From Herbihabitans rhizosphaerae (lineage in GTDB: Bacteria > Actinomycetota > Actinomycetes > Mycobacteriales > Pseudonocardiaceae): a stretch of 64,000 nt of DNA. The position numbers were made by a program, and so were the translations under genes. Shown here piece after piece: positions 38,649-47,992 of this stretch. The stretch lies in the NCBI RefSeq assembly GCF_004216555.1, contig NZ_SGWQ01000008.1:1-64000 (forward strand), given 5' to 3'. The notes beneath the pieces are model-generated. The model was not told the origin of the DNA. It did not search any database and worked only from the letters and a program-made list of their open reading frames with translations. Each line of letters starts with the position of its first letter. The stretch's first letter is position 1.

Positions 38649-40016
38649 GTGGAATCGAAACTTCATTACACCGTCCGCGGTCTGATGCCCAGGGCACGGT
38701 CCGACCTGGCTCAATTGGTTGCGTTTCAATCGGTGGCTGACCCGCAGCAGTTCCCACCGCAGGAATGTCGCGCCACGGCCGAGTGGCTGGTGTCCGCATT
38801 CACCGAAGCCGGACTGGGCGAGATGCGGACGGTGCGCACATCCGACGGGAGCGACGCGGTGGTCGGCAACGCGCCGGGACCGGATGGTGCGCCCACGGTG
38901 TTGTTGTATTGCCATTACGACGTGCAGCCACCGTTGGACGAGCAGGCATGGCGGACGCCGCCGTTCGAGCTGACCGAGCGGGACGGCCGCTGGTATGGGC
39001 GGGGCTCGGCGGACTGCAAGGGCAATATCGTGATGCACCTGACCGCGTTGCGGGCGTTGGGCGCCGCTGATTTCCCGGTAGGGCTGAAGTTCGTCGCCGA
39101 GGGATCGGAGGAGCAGGGCACCGGCGGGCTGGAGGAGTTGGTAGCACAGCAGCCGGAACTGTTCGCCGCCGATGCGATCCTGGTGTGCGACACGGGAAAC
39201 TTCGCACCCCGGCTGCCGACCGCGACCACCTCGTTGCGCGGGCTGGTCAACGTGGTGGTCTCGGTGTCGACCTTGAACGGTGAGATGCACTCCGGGATGT
39301 TCGGTGGACCCGCCCCGGACGCCCTGGCCGCGTTGGTGCGTCTGCTGGACACGCTGCGCGACGCGGAAGGTGGCACCGCCATCAAGGGGTTAGACGCCGG
39401 CGGCCGGTGGCAGGGGGTGGCCTATCCCGCGGCGCGGTTCCGGGCCGACGCCGGAGTGCTGGACGACGTGACGCTGTTGGGCTCCGGTGAGATCGCCGAT
39501 GAGTTGTGGGCCAGGCCCGCGGTGACCGTGCTCGGGATCGACTGCCCGCCGGTGGTGGGCTCGGCGGCGGCGGTGCCGGCCTCGGTGCGGGCCCGGGTGA
39601 GCCTGCGGGTGCCGCCCGGCGTCGACTCCGACAAGGCGCTGGTGGCGCTGACCGAGCACCTGTACGCGGCGGCTCCGTGGGGCGCCAAGGTTTCGGTGGA
39701 CACGGAGGCGGTGGGGCAGCCGTTCCAGGCCAGGACCGACGGTCCGGCCTACGCCGCGCTCGGCGCGGCCATGCGGGCGGCGTACGGCACCGACATGGTC
39801 TACGCCGGCCAGGGTGGCTCCATCCCCCTGTGCAACGTGCTGTCGACCATGTTTCCCAGAGCGGAGATCGCGCTGATCGGAGTGGAGGAGCCACACTGCC
39901 TGATCCACGCGCCCAACGAGAGCGTCGATCCCGTCGAGATCGAGCACATGGCGTTGGCGGAGGCGTTGTTCCTGAATGAGTACGCCGCGACTGGGCGTGG
40001 TCGGAGCTCGCGATGA
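38649..40016 (+). CDS. M20-family metallopeptidase (dipeptidase-type)
   Basis: This 455-residue di-zinc peptidase has all ligands: CHYDVQPP (His, Asp), YGRGSADCKGN (bridging Asp), EGSEEQG (general-base Glu and ligand), VCDTGNF and PHCLIHAPNES (His). The central dimerisation/lid domain runs from about residue 195 to 340. It resembles the DapE/carnosine dipeptidase branch and should be cytoplasmic. The GTG at 38649 follows GGAG by 5 bases; upstream in-frame sequence is not family-like. It is coupled by ATGA to an amino-acid permease, suggesting peptide use. Confidence 0.88.
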   Translation: MESKLHYTVRGLMPRARSDLAQLVAFQSVADPQQFPPQECRATAEWLVSAFTEAGLGEMRTVRTSDGSDAVVGNAPGPDGAPTVLLYCHYDVQPPLDEQAWRTPPFELTERDGRWYGRGSADCKGNIVMHLTALRALGAADFPVGLKFVAEGSEEQGTGGLEELVAQQPELFAADAILVCDTGNFAPRLPTATTSLRGLVNVVVSVSTLNGEMHSGMFGGPAPDALAALVRLLDTLRDAEGGTAIKGLDAGGRWQGVAYPAARFRADAGVLDDVTLLGSGEIADELWARPAVTVLGIDCPPVVGSAAAVPASVRARVSLRVPPGVDSDKALVALTEHLYAAAPWGAKVSVDTEAVGQPFQARTDGPAYAALGAAMRAAYGTDMVYAGQGGSIPLCNVLSTMFPRAEIALIGVEEPHCLIHAPNESVDPVEIEHMALAEALFLNEYAATGRGRSSR

Positions 40017-41488
40017 CCGCCGCTGACGGTGCCCAGGCACAGACCAGGTCACCCGAGCCGGCGCCCGCGAAGATCAAGATCGTCGCGCCGGCCAGCGCGA
40101 TCACCTGGGTGACGCTGGCGCTGATGACCACGAGTTCGGTAGCCAGCCTCCGCTCGGCGCCGACGATGGCCGTCTACGGGCTGACGTGCGTGTTCTTCTA
40201 CGTCATCCCGGCTGTCTGCTTCCTGTTGCCGACCGCGCTGGTGTCCGCGGAACTGGCGTCGGGCTGGGCCGGCGGGGTGTACCGGTGGGTCAGCGAAGGT
40301 CTGTCCAAACCGCTGGGCTTCCTGGCCGTGTGGTGCCAGTTCGCGATGACGATCTTCTACTATCCGAGCCTGCTCGCTTATGTGGCCAGCACCTTCGCCT
40401 ACGTCATCGACCCCAGGCTGGCCGGCAACGGCCTCTACACCGCCCTGGTGATCATCATCCTGTACTGGGCGGGCGTCTACATCTCGGCGCGGGGCACCAA
40501 GGCCGTTGCCGGGTTGTCCAGCGCGGGCCTGGTCATCGGCACGCTGATCCCCGGCGCGTTGCTCGTCGTGTTGGGACTGATCTTCCTCGGCCAGGGCAAC
40601 GCGTCGGCCGCACCGATGACCGCCGATCACCTGCTGCCGCAATGGACCGGGCTGGCCAGCCTGGTGTTGATCGTCAACAACTTCCTGGCCTACTCCGGCA
40701 TGGAGATGAACGCGGTGCACGTCTCCTCGCTGCGCAAGCCGGCCACCGAGTTCCCGAGAGCCATGTTCGTGTCCTGCGGGCTGGTGCTGGTGATCTTCAT
40801 CGTGCCGGCGCTGGTGATCAGCTGGGTGGTCCCGGCGGGGAACCTGAGCCTGACCGCGGGCGTGATGCAGGCCTTCGACGGGTTCTTCAGTCACTTCGGG
40901 ATCGGGTTCATGACCCCGATCCTGGGCATCCTGCTGATCGCGGCGGCGCTCGGCGGCATGCTCACCTGGTTGGCCGGGCCATCCAAAGGCCTGTTGATGA
41001 TCTCACGGGAGAACGGCTACCTGCCGCCGTTCCTGCAACGGCTCAACAAGGCGGGTGTGCAGCAGAACATCCTGGTGACCCAGGGCGTGGTCACCACGTT
41101 GATCGCGTTGATGTACGCGCTCATCCCGGACGTGTCCAGCGCCTACTGGATCCTGTCGGCGATCACCACCCAGGTGTACCTCATCGTGTACCTGCTGATG
41201 TTCGTAGCGGCGCTGCGTCTGCGCCGGCGCTACCCCGACCACCCGCGCGGGTTCACCGCGCCCGCGCTCAAGACGTTGTGCACGGTCGGCTTCGCCGCCT
41301 CAGCCGCCGCGATGTTCATCGGGTTCGTGCCCCCGTCACAGTTCGGCGATGGGAACCTGCTGGCCTATCTCGCGATTGTCGGCGGCGGCATGGGCGTGAT
41401 CGGACTGCTGGTTCCGTTTCTGTTGCTGAAGTTCCGGCGGCCCGAATGGCAGGCCGAGCCGACCACCGCGGGCGGTGCTGAGCAGTGA
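40013..41488 (+). CDS. APC-family amino acid antiporter (GadC-like)
   Basis: The 491-residue protein has about 12 transmembrane helices of the amino acid-polyamine-organocation fold. The first helix SVASLRSAPTMAVYG and the region SGMEMNAVHVSSLRKPATEF resemble the glutamate/GABA antiporter branch. It probably exchanges or imports amino acids released or handled with the M20 peptidase. It overlaps both neighbours by 4 bases, so it is the middle gene of a tightly coupled three-gene unit. Confidence 0.87.
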   Translation: MTAADGAQAQTRSPEPAPAKIKIVAPASAITWVTLALMTTSSVASLRSAPTMAVYGLTCVFFYVIPAVCFLLPTALVSAELASGWAGGVYRWVSEGLSKPLGFLAVWCQFAMTIFYYPSLLAYVASTFAYVIDPRLAGNGLYTALVIIILYWAGVYISARGTKAVAGLSSAGLVIGTLIPGALLVVLGLIFLGQGNASAAPMTADHLLPQWTGLASLVLIVNNFLAYSGMEMNAVHVSSLRKPATEFPRAMFVSCGLVLVIFIVPALVISWVVPAGNLSLTAGVMQAFDGFFSHFGIGFMTPILGILLIAAALGGMLTWLAGPSKGLLMISRENGYLPPFLQRLNKAGVQQNILVTQGVVTTLIALMYALIPDVSSAYWILSAITTQVYLIVYLLMFVAALRLRRRYPDHPRGFTAPALKTLCTVGFAASAAAMFIGFVPPSQFGDGNLLAYLAIVGGGMGVIGLLVPFLLLKFRRPEWQAEPTTAGGAEQ

Positions 41489-41958
41489 CCGCACATACAT
41501 CGAGCGCACCACAGCACTCCACCGATGGGCACGGCAACCCCCGCACCCATCGGCTCATGTATCTCATCCTGGCCGCGGCCTTCGTGGTGCTCACCGCGAT
41601 CGCGGCGATCGCCTACCACCAGGCCCGGGTCGACCAGCAGGACCTCGACAAGGCCAAAGAACTGCAGGCTCGCTTCACCGCCGCCCGCCTGCCTTTCCCC
41701 GTCGATCTGAACGACATCACCCGAATGTTCCGCAGCGACGGCGGAGCCGTGTGCGCCGACCCCGAAAGCGCGTTGCGACAAGCCCGATGGCAACAGGACA
41801 TGTCCAACGGAGCCACCGGCCCTGGCCAACGGCCCATCATCTCCGACCGCGACATCGCCCTCGCCGACACACTGATCATCGACACCTACTGCCCAAGCAA
41901 ACTGCCCGCTTTCAGAGCCAAAATCGACAACCTCAAACTCGACGACACCGCCCGCTGA
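41485..41958 (+). CDS. membrane-anchored small extracytoplasmic protein
   Basis: The 157-residue protein has one helix (about 24-44) and an outer domain with two cysteines, in GGAVCADPES and IDTYCPSKLP, that could form a disulfide. The final YCP pattern is reminiscent of DUF732-type secreted domains, but this is weak. The GTGA overlap with the permease makes an accessory or regulatory subunit of the transporter plausible. It has no recognised family. Confidence 0.6.
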   Translation: MTAHTSSAPQHSTDGHGNPRTHRLMYLILAAAFVVLTAIAAIAYHQARVDQQDLDKAKELQARFTAARLPFPVDLNDITRMFRSDGGAVCADPESALRQARWQQDMSNGATGPGQRPIISDRDIALADTLIIDTYCPSKLPAFRAKIDNLKLDDTAR

Positions 41959-42013
41959 CCAATCCAGAGCGGAACGTCGGACCTCCGCTGTATGAGTCCA
42001 CCCGGGAGGTTCC

Positions 42014-43123
42014 ATGCGCGAGGGCCCGATCGCCGATGCGGAAGCGGCTGCCGCCGAGCTCAGCACCCCCGACCAACCGTTCGGCGGGCGGGGCAAGCCG
42101 TTCGACCGCCGTTCGCCGTTCCTGGTCGGGATGGCGGCAGCCGCCGGGGTCGCCGCGACCTACGGGCTGGTTCAACTGCTGCTGGGCGTCCGGGGAATCA
42201 TGCTCCTCGTCGGACTGGCGTTGTTCCTGGCCGTGGGTCTGGAACCGGCGGTGTCCTGGCTGGTCGCTCGCCGCTTTCCCCGATGGGTCGCGGTCACCAC
42301 GGTGTTCCTGGTCGCGCTGGCAGCGGTGGGCGGCTTCGTGGCCGCGACGATCCCGGTCCTGGTGGACCAGGCAACGCAACTCGTGCACAGAGCACCTGGT
42401 TACCTGGAACAGGCCACCGAGCGCAATTCCTTGTTGGGCCAACTCAATGAACGCATCCAACTCCAGCAACGATTCGAGCAGGCGCTGAGTGGCCGGGAGT
42501 CCGTCCTGATCGGCGGTCTCCTGGGGGCAGGCCAAGCGGTGTTGACCGCACTGAGCAGCTTTGTGCTCCTGGTGGTGTTGACCGTGTACTTCCTGGCCGA
42601 CCTGCCCCGCATCCGGGCAGTGGGCTATCGCATGGTGCCGGCGTCGCGTCGACCGCGCGCCATCCTGCTCGGTGACGAGATCGTCGCCAAAGTCGGTGGC
42701 TACGTGTTGGGCAACCTGCTGATCTCGGTCATCGCCGGGGTCGTCGCCTATGCCTGGCTGCTGATCTTCGGTGTGCCCTACGCGCTGCTTCTGTCGATCA
42801 TGGTGGCGATATTGGACATGATTCCGCTGGTCGGCACCATCACCGCCGGGATCATCGCGTCTCTGGCGGCGTTAACCGTGTCACTGCCGGTGGGCCTGGC
42901 CACCATCGGATTCTTCGTTGTCTACCGCCTGGTCGAGAACTACCTCCTGATCCCCAAGATCATCGGAGGGGTGGTCCAGGTACCAGCCCTGGCCACCGTG
43001 GTGGCTGTGATCGTGGGCGGCGCGCTGCTGGGCGTCGTGGGCGCCGTGATCGCCATCCCCGTCGCCGCGGCGTTGCAACTGCTGGTACGAGAAATGCTCG
43101 TCCCACGCCTGGATCGTGCATAG
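42014..43123 (+). CDS. AI-2E family transporter (YdjX/TqsA-like permease)
   Basis: The 369-residue protein has about eight transmembrane helices and the family features LVVLTVYFLADLPRIR and IPLVGTITAGIIASLAAL, plus a C-terminal VGAVIAIPVAAALQLLV. The family is named after TqsA, which exports autoinducer-2 in E. coli, but many members transport sodium or other solutes, so the substrate is open. A short AGCGGA/TCCGCT hairpin precedes it (41968-41989). Confidence 0.85.
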   Translation: MREGPIADAEAAAAELSTPDQPFGGRGKPFDRRSPFLVGMAAAAGVAATYGLVQLLLGVRGIMLLVGLALFLAVGLEPAVSWLVARRFPRWVAVTTVFLVALAAVGGFVAATIPVLVDQATQLVHRAPGYLEQATERNSLLGQLNERIQLQQRFEQALSGRESVLIGGLLGAGQAVLTALSSFVLLVVLTVYFLADLPRIRAVGYRMVPASRRPRAILLGDEIVAKVGGYVLGNLLISVIAGVVAYAWLLIFGVPYALLLSIMVAILDMIPLVGTITAGIIASLAALTVSLPVGLATIGFFVVYRLVENYLLIPKIIGGVVQVPALATVVAVIVGGALLGVVGAVIAIPVAAALQLLVREMLVPRLDRA

Positions 43124-43340
43124 CGTTCCGCTCCAACAGGATCGACGCCGGGCCGAAAGCGATCACCGCGATCTTCACTCAACAGTGTAGGAATTGGTGG
43201 GGAACGGATGATCGATCGTTCACTGCTGACCTGGGGAACACACCGCCCGCGGGCCTGCCCCGCAAGCCGCGCCGAATTGCCGGCCGGCTGGCCCGGTGTT
43301 GTGCTCGGGTTCCCCGATCATCAGGGAAAGGACGAGCACA

Positions 43341-43778
43341 ATGCAGCAAGTGTCTGATCGACTGGTCGAACTGTCCCACCGCGCCAAAGCCGCCGAGGAC
43401 GCCGTTGCCGCGGCAAAGACGCAGACTCGGGACAAGCTGACCGACATAGTGGACCAAGCCCGGCAGAAGGCCGAGCGGCGCGCCGATGGGTTGCTGGCCG
43501 ACGGCGACCGCATGCTCGAGGACGTCGACAACAGGTGGAGCGGCATGCAGGCCCAGTGGAAAAACCTGGTGCGCACGGTGCGCACCGAGGTCCGCGACAC
43601 GCAGGCCAGCTTCGACGCCACCCGCATCCAGCGGCGCGCCGACCGCGCCGAACAGAGCGCGGACATGGCCGTCGCCTTCGCGCTGGCCGCGCTCGAGGAG
43701 GCCGAGTACGCCGTGCTCGACGCCACCCTGGCCCGCGCGGACGCCAACGACGCGGCCGCTGGGGTCGGGCCGAACTAG
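43341..43778 (+). CDS. coiled-coil protein of unknown function
   Basis: The 145-residue product is almost entirely helical and charged: VELSHRAKAAEDAVAAAKTQ, then QARQKAERRADGLLADGDRM and IQRRADRAEQSADMAVAFAL. Heptad-like spacing of Ala/Leu suggests a coiled coil. There is no signal or membrane segment. AAAGGA lies before the ATG. I do not recognise a family; it may be a structural or stress protein. Confidence 0.6.
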   Translation: MQQVSDRLVELSHRAKAAEDAVAAAKTQTRDKLTDIVDQARQKAERRADGLLADGDRMLEDVDNRWSGMQAQWKNLVRTVRTEVRDTQASFDATRIQRRADRAEQSADMAVAFALAALEEAEYAVLDATLARADANDAAAGVGPN

Positions 43779-43789
43779 CCCAATCATCG

Positions 43790-43833
43790 CCCACCCCCAT
43801 CACTACCTCACGTGAGGTAGTGATGGGGGTGGG
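43790..43833. terminator. 44-base perfect palindrome (bidirectional terminator)
   Basis: Each 22-base arm (43790-43811 and 43812-43833) is the exact reverse complement of the other, with CACGTG at the centre. It lies between the convergent coiled-coil gene (stop 43778) and the M6 protease gene (stop 43852), where a two-way terminator is expected. No T-run flanks it. Confidence 0.75.
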
Positions 43834-43851
43834 GCCGGCGGAACGGCACCG

Positions 43852-45903
43852 TTAGCGGGACTGGATCGTGCAGTCGGCGGTCTGGGTCTTGGACGGGTCG
43901 CTCTCGGACTTCGCGGTCAGTGTCACCGTCGCGGCTTGTCCCGCGTCACCGGTCTTCGCCCGCGCGTACACCGGGACCCGCACCTCGTGGCCGGCCTTCG
44001 CCACGGCGAGGTCGTTGGGGACGACGATCTGCCAGCTGTCGCCCGCCGTCGCGCTGAGCCGGTACACGTCCGAGTCGCTGCCGGGACTGCCGCCCGATCC
44101 GGTGTTGGTGACGGGGAACTGGCAGGTCGCCAGCCCGTCGGCGTCCGGCGCCGCGCTGGTCGGCTTCACCGCGACTCCGCGCTGCTGGGCGCCCGCGCCG
44201 TCCAGGTTGCGGATGGCGACCGTGTAGGAGAGCAGGCCCTCCTGGTCGCGATGGACGCCGAGCACGTAGAAGTGCAGGCGATTGGCCTCGTCCACGTACT
44301 CGTACTCGCTGCCGGAATTGGTGCCGGCGTGGAACAGCGAGTCGGACAGCTGCCGGTAGTCGCCGATGGTGATCGGCACCTTCGTGCCGTCCGGCAGCAC
44401 GTAGTCGGTCATGCCGATGTCCTGCGGATTGGCGTCGACCACCCAGATGAACGGCGCCTGGTCCACGTTGCGGGTCTTCGCGAGCAGCACGCCCGAGTCC
44501 GGCGTGAAGGAGTCGGTGCCCATTCGGTCGACGATTTCGAGGGTGTAGTTGTCGTACTTTCCGAAATCGCACAACGGGTCGGTGTCCGGATCGCACGGGC
44601 CGCTGTGGTCGCCGCCGTCGAGTTGGATGTTGATACCCGACAATTCACTCTCGCCGGGAACCAGGGACCTCGCCTTCACATTGGTGACCACGACGCCGGA
44701 TTTCGCCAAGTCGCCGCGGGAGAGCCGAAGCACGTCGTCGTCGCCGACCATGTTGAGCTTCATCTTGTTACGCAACATGTGTTGTGCGCCCATGGTCGCC
44801 CCCGCGGTCGCCGGGATCGGCCAGCGGCTGTGCGGGCCACCCGGACCGTTGAACGTGCCGCGGCTGAGCATGTCCCAGATTCCGCTGAACGCGCGGTGCG
44901 GAGGTTGTCCGTACGGATTGTTGTAGTTGTCGCCGATGCCCAGGATGTGGCTGAACTCGTGGGCGTAGACGGACATTCCCGAGCTTTCGGTCTGCACGGA
45001 GTAGCCACCGCTCGCGTGTGGCCAGATCGAGGCGCCCGCCGCCCACGACGTCCAGTCGACGTACCGGGTCCCCGACCAGTTGGGCATGCTGCTCGCCGGT
45101 GGGCCGAACGGGTCGGTGACGTCCTCCTTCTTCGGGAACTTCATCATCCCGAACTCCTGCCAGGCACCCGATTCGTCCTGCCCGGCGGACACGAAGAACA
45201 CGAAGTCGAACCCCTTGGGGACCTCGCTTCCGACGTCCTTGATCCACGCGGAACGGGCATCACCGGCGAAATTCCGGTTGCAGTTGTCGCCGGGCGGGCA
45301 GGCGTCCTGGAAGTCCATGCCGTATTCGTGCGCCTTGCCGGCAAGTTTGTACGGCCCGAACGCGGTGAGGTTGACGCCGTAGCGCCCGCCCGAGTCCTCC
45401 ATCCAGTATTCGTGAATGGTGTGGCCGCGGTTGAGCGTGCCGGGTTTGTTCAACAGATCCTGGTAGAACCGCGCCACCGTGTCCCGCGGAACGTCGTGCG
45501 CCTCCGCCGTGGGATTGCCGAATACCGTCGAATTCTGTGGCTGGGTCACCACGAACGGCTTGTCCGAGAAGTCGGCCAGCACGAGCGCGCCGCGAAACTG
45601 GCGCGTCGATCCGGGCACCGCCGGGTCCGCCCAGTTCGTTCCGGGAATCTTCTTGTAGTCCTGCCAGGTCATGTGATCCGGGTTGACCCACTTCTGCGGA
45701 TCGATCGGCGCCGGGAAACCGGGCACGCCGTGCGCGACGGCCGGGCGCTGCTCCTGCCATGGCTGGCGCTGCGGCCAATGGTCGGCCTGCCACGGGTTCG
45801 CCGGCTGGTCCGGTGGCGTGGCCGAGGCCAATGAGGGCGCGAACGACAGCGCGGCCGCCGTCAGCAGTGCCGTAACCATCCGCAAGCGATGACGGGTCCG
45901 CAT
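43852..45903 (-). CDS. secreted M6-family metalloprotease (immune inhibitor A type)
   Basis: The 683-residue precursor has a Sec signal peptide (about 1-28, ending ASA-TP). A propeptide-like N-terminal region follows, then a catalytic domain with VYAHEFSHILGIGDNYN, the HExxH zinc motif, and GIWDMLSRG (Met-turn). The C-terminus is a beta-rich domain with paired cysteines. M6 proteases degrade host or environmental proteins. The ATG at 45903 has GGAGGG upstream. Confidence 0.88.
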   Translation of the reverse strand: MRTRHRLRMVTALLTAAALSFAPSLASATPPDQPANPWQADHWPQRQPWQEQRPAVAHGVPGFPAPIDPQKWVNPDHMTWQDYKKIPGTNWADPAVPGSTRQFRGALVLADFSDKPFVVTQPQNSTVFGNPTAEAHDVPRDTVARFYQDLLNKPGTLNRGHTIHEYWMEDSGGRYGVNLTAFGPYKLAGKAHEYGMDFQDACPPGDNCNRNFAGDARSAWIKDVGSEVPKGFDFVFFVSAGQDESGAWQEFGMMKFPKKEDVTDPFGPPASSMPNWSGTRYVDWTSWAAGASIWPHASGGYSVQTESSGMSVYAHEFSHILGIGDNYNNPYGQPPHRAFSGIWDMLSRGTFNGPGGPHSRWPIPATAGATMGAQHMLRNKMKLNMVGDDDVLRLSRGDLAKSGVVVTNVKARSLVPGESELSGINIQLDGGDHSGPCDPDTDPLCDFGKYDNYTLEIVDRMGTDSFTPDSGVLLAKTRNVDQAPFIWVVDANPQDIGMTDYVLPDGTKVPITIGDYRQLSDSLFHAGTNSGSEYEYVDEANRLHFYVLGVHRDQEGLLSYTVAIRNLDGAGAQQRGVAVKPTSAAPDADGLATCQFPVTNTGSGGSPGSDSDVYRLSATAGDSWQIVVPNDLAVAKAGHEVRVPVYARAKTGDAGQAATVTLTAKSESDPSKTQTADCTIQSR

Positions 45904-46122
45904 GGCGACAGCCCTCCGATGGCGGCGCGGGGATCGAGACAGAATCAAGTTCGCCTTCTCCGGCGGCCACGGTCAACCAGGGCACGTACGCATTTCCGAC
46001 TACTCACTACTTCTGGCGGGGGACCGGTGGCTCGGCGGTGATAACCCGGCAGCACGGGTAAGTGGCATTACCGCGGCGCTCTACCGACGTGAAGACTGAG
46101 AAGAATCGTCGGAAGGAGCACC

Positions 46123-47358
46123 GTGCTGGCCGAGCCGCGCACCACGACGCTGCCCGTTTCCCCGCTCCTCGCGCTCGCCACCACGGTGTTCCTCGGTTGC
46201 CTGACCGAGGTGTTGCCCGCGGGTCTGCTGCTGGGCATGTCGGAGAGCCTGGCGGTCTCTCCGTCGGTGACCGGCCAACTGGTGACCGTCTACGCGATCA
46301 CCACCGCGCTGACCGCGATACCGCTCACCGCGCTCACCCTCGGCGTGCCGCGCAAGAGCCTGCTGCTGGTGCTGGTCGTGGGATTCCTGCTGACGAACCT
46401 GGTCGTCGCGATCAGCTCGTGGTACCCGCTCGTGCTGGCCGCCCGGATCGGATCGGGCGCGGTGACCGGCGTGATGTGGTCGCTCGTCGCCGGGTACGCG
46501 ATGCGCATGGCGCCGCCGGGAAAGGCGGGCAAGGCGCTCGCGCTCGCGATGGCGGGCACGCCGGTCGGGTTCGCGGTCGGCGTCCCCGCCGGGACGGTGC
46601 TCGGCGAACTGGTCGGCTGGCGCTGGGCCTTCGCGATCATGGGGTTGATCACTGTGCCGCTGCTGGTGTGGGTGATCGTTTCCGTGCCGCCGTACCCGGG
46701 TGAGGCCAGGGCGACCCGCACCCGGCCGCACACCGTGCTCCGCGTCCCCGGGCTGCGCCCCGTGCTCCTGATCGTGCTGGCGTTCTCGTTGGGGCACAAC
46801 GTTTTCTACACGTATCTCGGTCCGGTGCTGGCCGATGTCCAGCGCGACGGAATGCTCGGCGTGACCCTGCTCGTCTTCGGGGCGTGCACGGTCGCCGGCC
46901 TGCTGATGGTGGGCACGGTGCTCGATCGCCGTCCGCGCGCGGTGCTCGGTACGTGCGGCGCGGGGACCGTGGTCGGCATCGCGCTGCTCGGCATCGGCGG
47001 TGGAGATCCCGCGACGACACTGATCGCCGCGGGCGTGTGGGGAGTCTCCTTCGGCGGCGCGCCGACGGCGTTCCAGGGTGTGACGGCCATGGTCGCGGGA
47101 CCGACGTCGGACGCGGCGCAGTCGATGACCATCGCCACCTGGAACGGCGCGGTCGCCGGCGGCGCGTTCCTCGGCGGTGTGATCCTCGACGGGGGCGCGG
47201 CCGGGCTGCCCTGGGCCGCCGCCGGTCTGGTGGCGCTGTCGGTGCTGGTCGTCGCGGTCAACCGGCGGTTGATGGGCGGCGGAACAGCGCCGTCCACAGG
47301 AACGGCTCGCCGAACCACGGTGACTCCGACGGCTCGTCGTTCAGCCGACGCAGCGTGA
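46123..47358 (+). CDS. MFS drug/arabinose-efflux family transporter
   Basis: The 411-residue protein has 12 predicted membrane helices of the DHA1/AraJ-CmlR branch; GMSESLAVSPSVTGQLVTVY and the helix-5 motif AMAGTPVGFAVGVPAGTVLG are typical. It is likely to export a drug or metabolite. GGAAGGAG precedes the GTG. The last 33 codons overlap the convergent methyltransferase gene by 101 bases and are Thr/Arg-rich and non-conserved in appearance. Confidence 0.83.
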   Translation: MLAEPRTTTLPVSPLLALATTVFLGCLTEVLPAGLLLGMSESLAVSPSVTGQLVTVYAITTALTAIPLTALTLGVPRKSLLLVLVVGFLLTNLVVAISSWYPLVLAARIGSGAVTGVMWSLVAGYAMRMAPPGKAGKALALAMAGTPVGFAVGVPAGTVLGELVGWRWAFAIMGLITVPLLVWVIVSVPPYPGEARATRTRPHTVLRVPGLRPVLLIVLAFSLGHNVFYTYLGPVLADVQRDGMLGVTLLVFGACTVAGLLMVGTVLDRRPRAVLGTCGAGTVVGIALLGIGGGDPATTLIAAGVWGVSFGGAPTAFQGVTAMVAGPTSDAAQSMTIATWNGAVAGGAFLGGVILDGGAAGLPWAAAGLVALSVLVVAVNRRLMGGGTAPSTGTARRTTVTPTARRSADAA

Positions 47359-47992
47359 TCTCGGTGAGGGTGGAGAAGATCCACCGCAGCGATTCCGACG
47401 AGTAGGCGAGCCCGCCGCCGAGGCCGCCGTGCCGGTACAGGTCGGCGTCCGGCAGCTCCGATCCCATCGAACCCTCCGCGAAGCAGGTCAGGGCGAAGTG
47501 CCCGCCGGGAGCCAGACACCGGTCGAGCAGGTCGAGATAGCTGACTCGCCGGTGCGGCGGGAGATGGTGGAAGCAGCCGGAGTCGTAGATCAGGTCGTAC
47601 GGCCCGGTCAGCTCGGCCGTGAATGCGTCGCCGCGGTGGAACCGCACGTCCACGCCTGTTGTCGTGGCCCGTTCCCGCGCCCACTCGATCGCGGTGGGGG
47701 ACAGGTCGACGGCGTCCACGGTGAAGCCGTGCGAGGCGAGGTGCACGGCGTTGCGTCCGGGCCCGCAGCCGAGGTCGAGCGCGCGACCTGGCACGAGCGG
47801 CCCGTGTTCGAGCCACGAGACCAGGCTCTCGTCGGGCTTGTCCGCGAAGAACGGCACGTCCTTGGCGCGGTCGGCGTAGAACCCGTCCCACCACGACGAG
47901 CCGCCGTCGTCGGTCCACCGGTCGGTGTTCGGAGCGAACAGTCCGTCGAGTAGCCGGAGCACGTCCTCGATACTGCGAATATGCCGGTTCAC
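47258..47992 (-). CDS. class I SAM-dependent methyltransferase
   Basis: The 244-residue protein has LDLGCGPGRNAVHLASHGF (motif I), VDAVDLSPTAIEWA (motif II) and YDLIYDSGCFHHLPPHRR (post-motif III). The conserved C-terminal ESPWFGEPFLWTALFRR lies in the stretch that overlaps the MFS gene, so this end is genuine. It is coupled by ATGA to the PP2C gene upstream. The acceptor is unknown; the family includes SAM-dependent small-molecule and thiol/tellurite-type methyltransferases. Confidence 0.84.
   Translation of the reverse strand: MNRHIRSIEDVLRLLDGLFAPNTDRWTDDGGSSWWDGFYADRAKDVPFFADKPDESLVSWLEHGPLVPGRALDLGCGPGRNAVHLASHGFTVDAVDLSPTAIEWARERATTTGVDVRFHRGDAFTAELTGPYDLIYDSGCFHHLPPHRRVSYLDLLDRCLAPGGHFALTCFAEGSMGSELPDADLYRHGGLGGGLAYSSESLRWIFSTLTEITLRRLNDEPSESPWFGEPFLWTALFRRPSTAG

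Noticed and set aside
43936-45834. 632-codon plus-strand frame inside the M6 protease region
   Set aside because: It is the antisense shadow of the metalloprotease; no domain or ribosome binding site is seen.
43852-45903. M6 protease and nearby AI-2E transporter as a quorum-sensing toxin locus
   Set aside because: They are convergent and separated by a terminator-like palindrome; no synthase or sensor is present.
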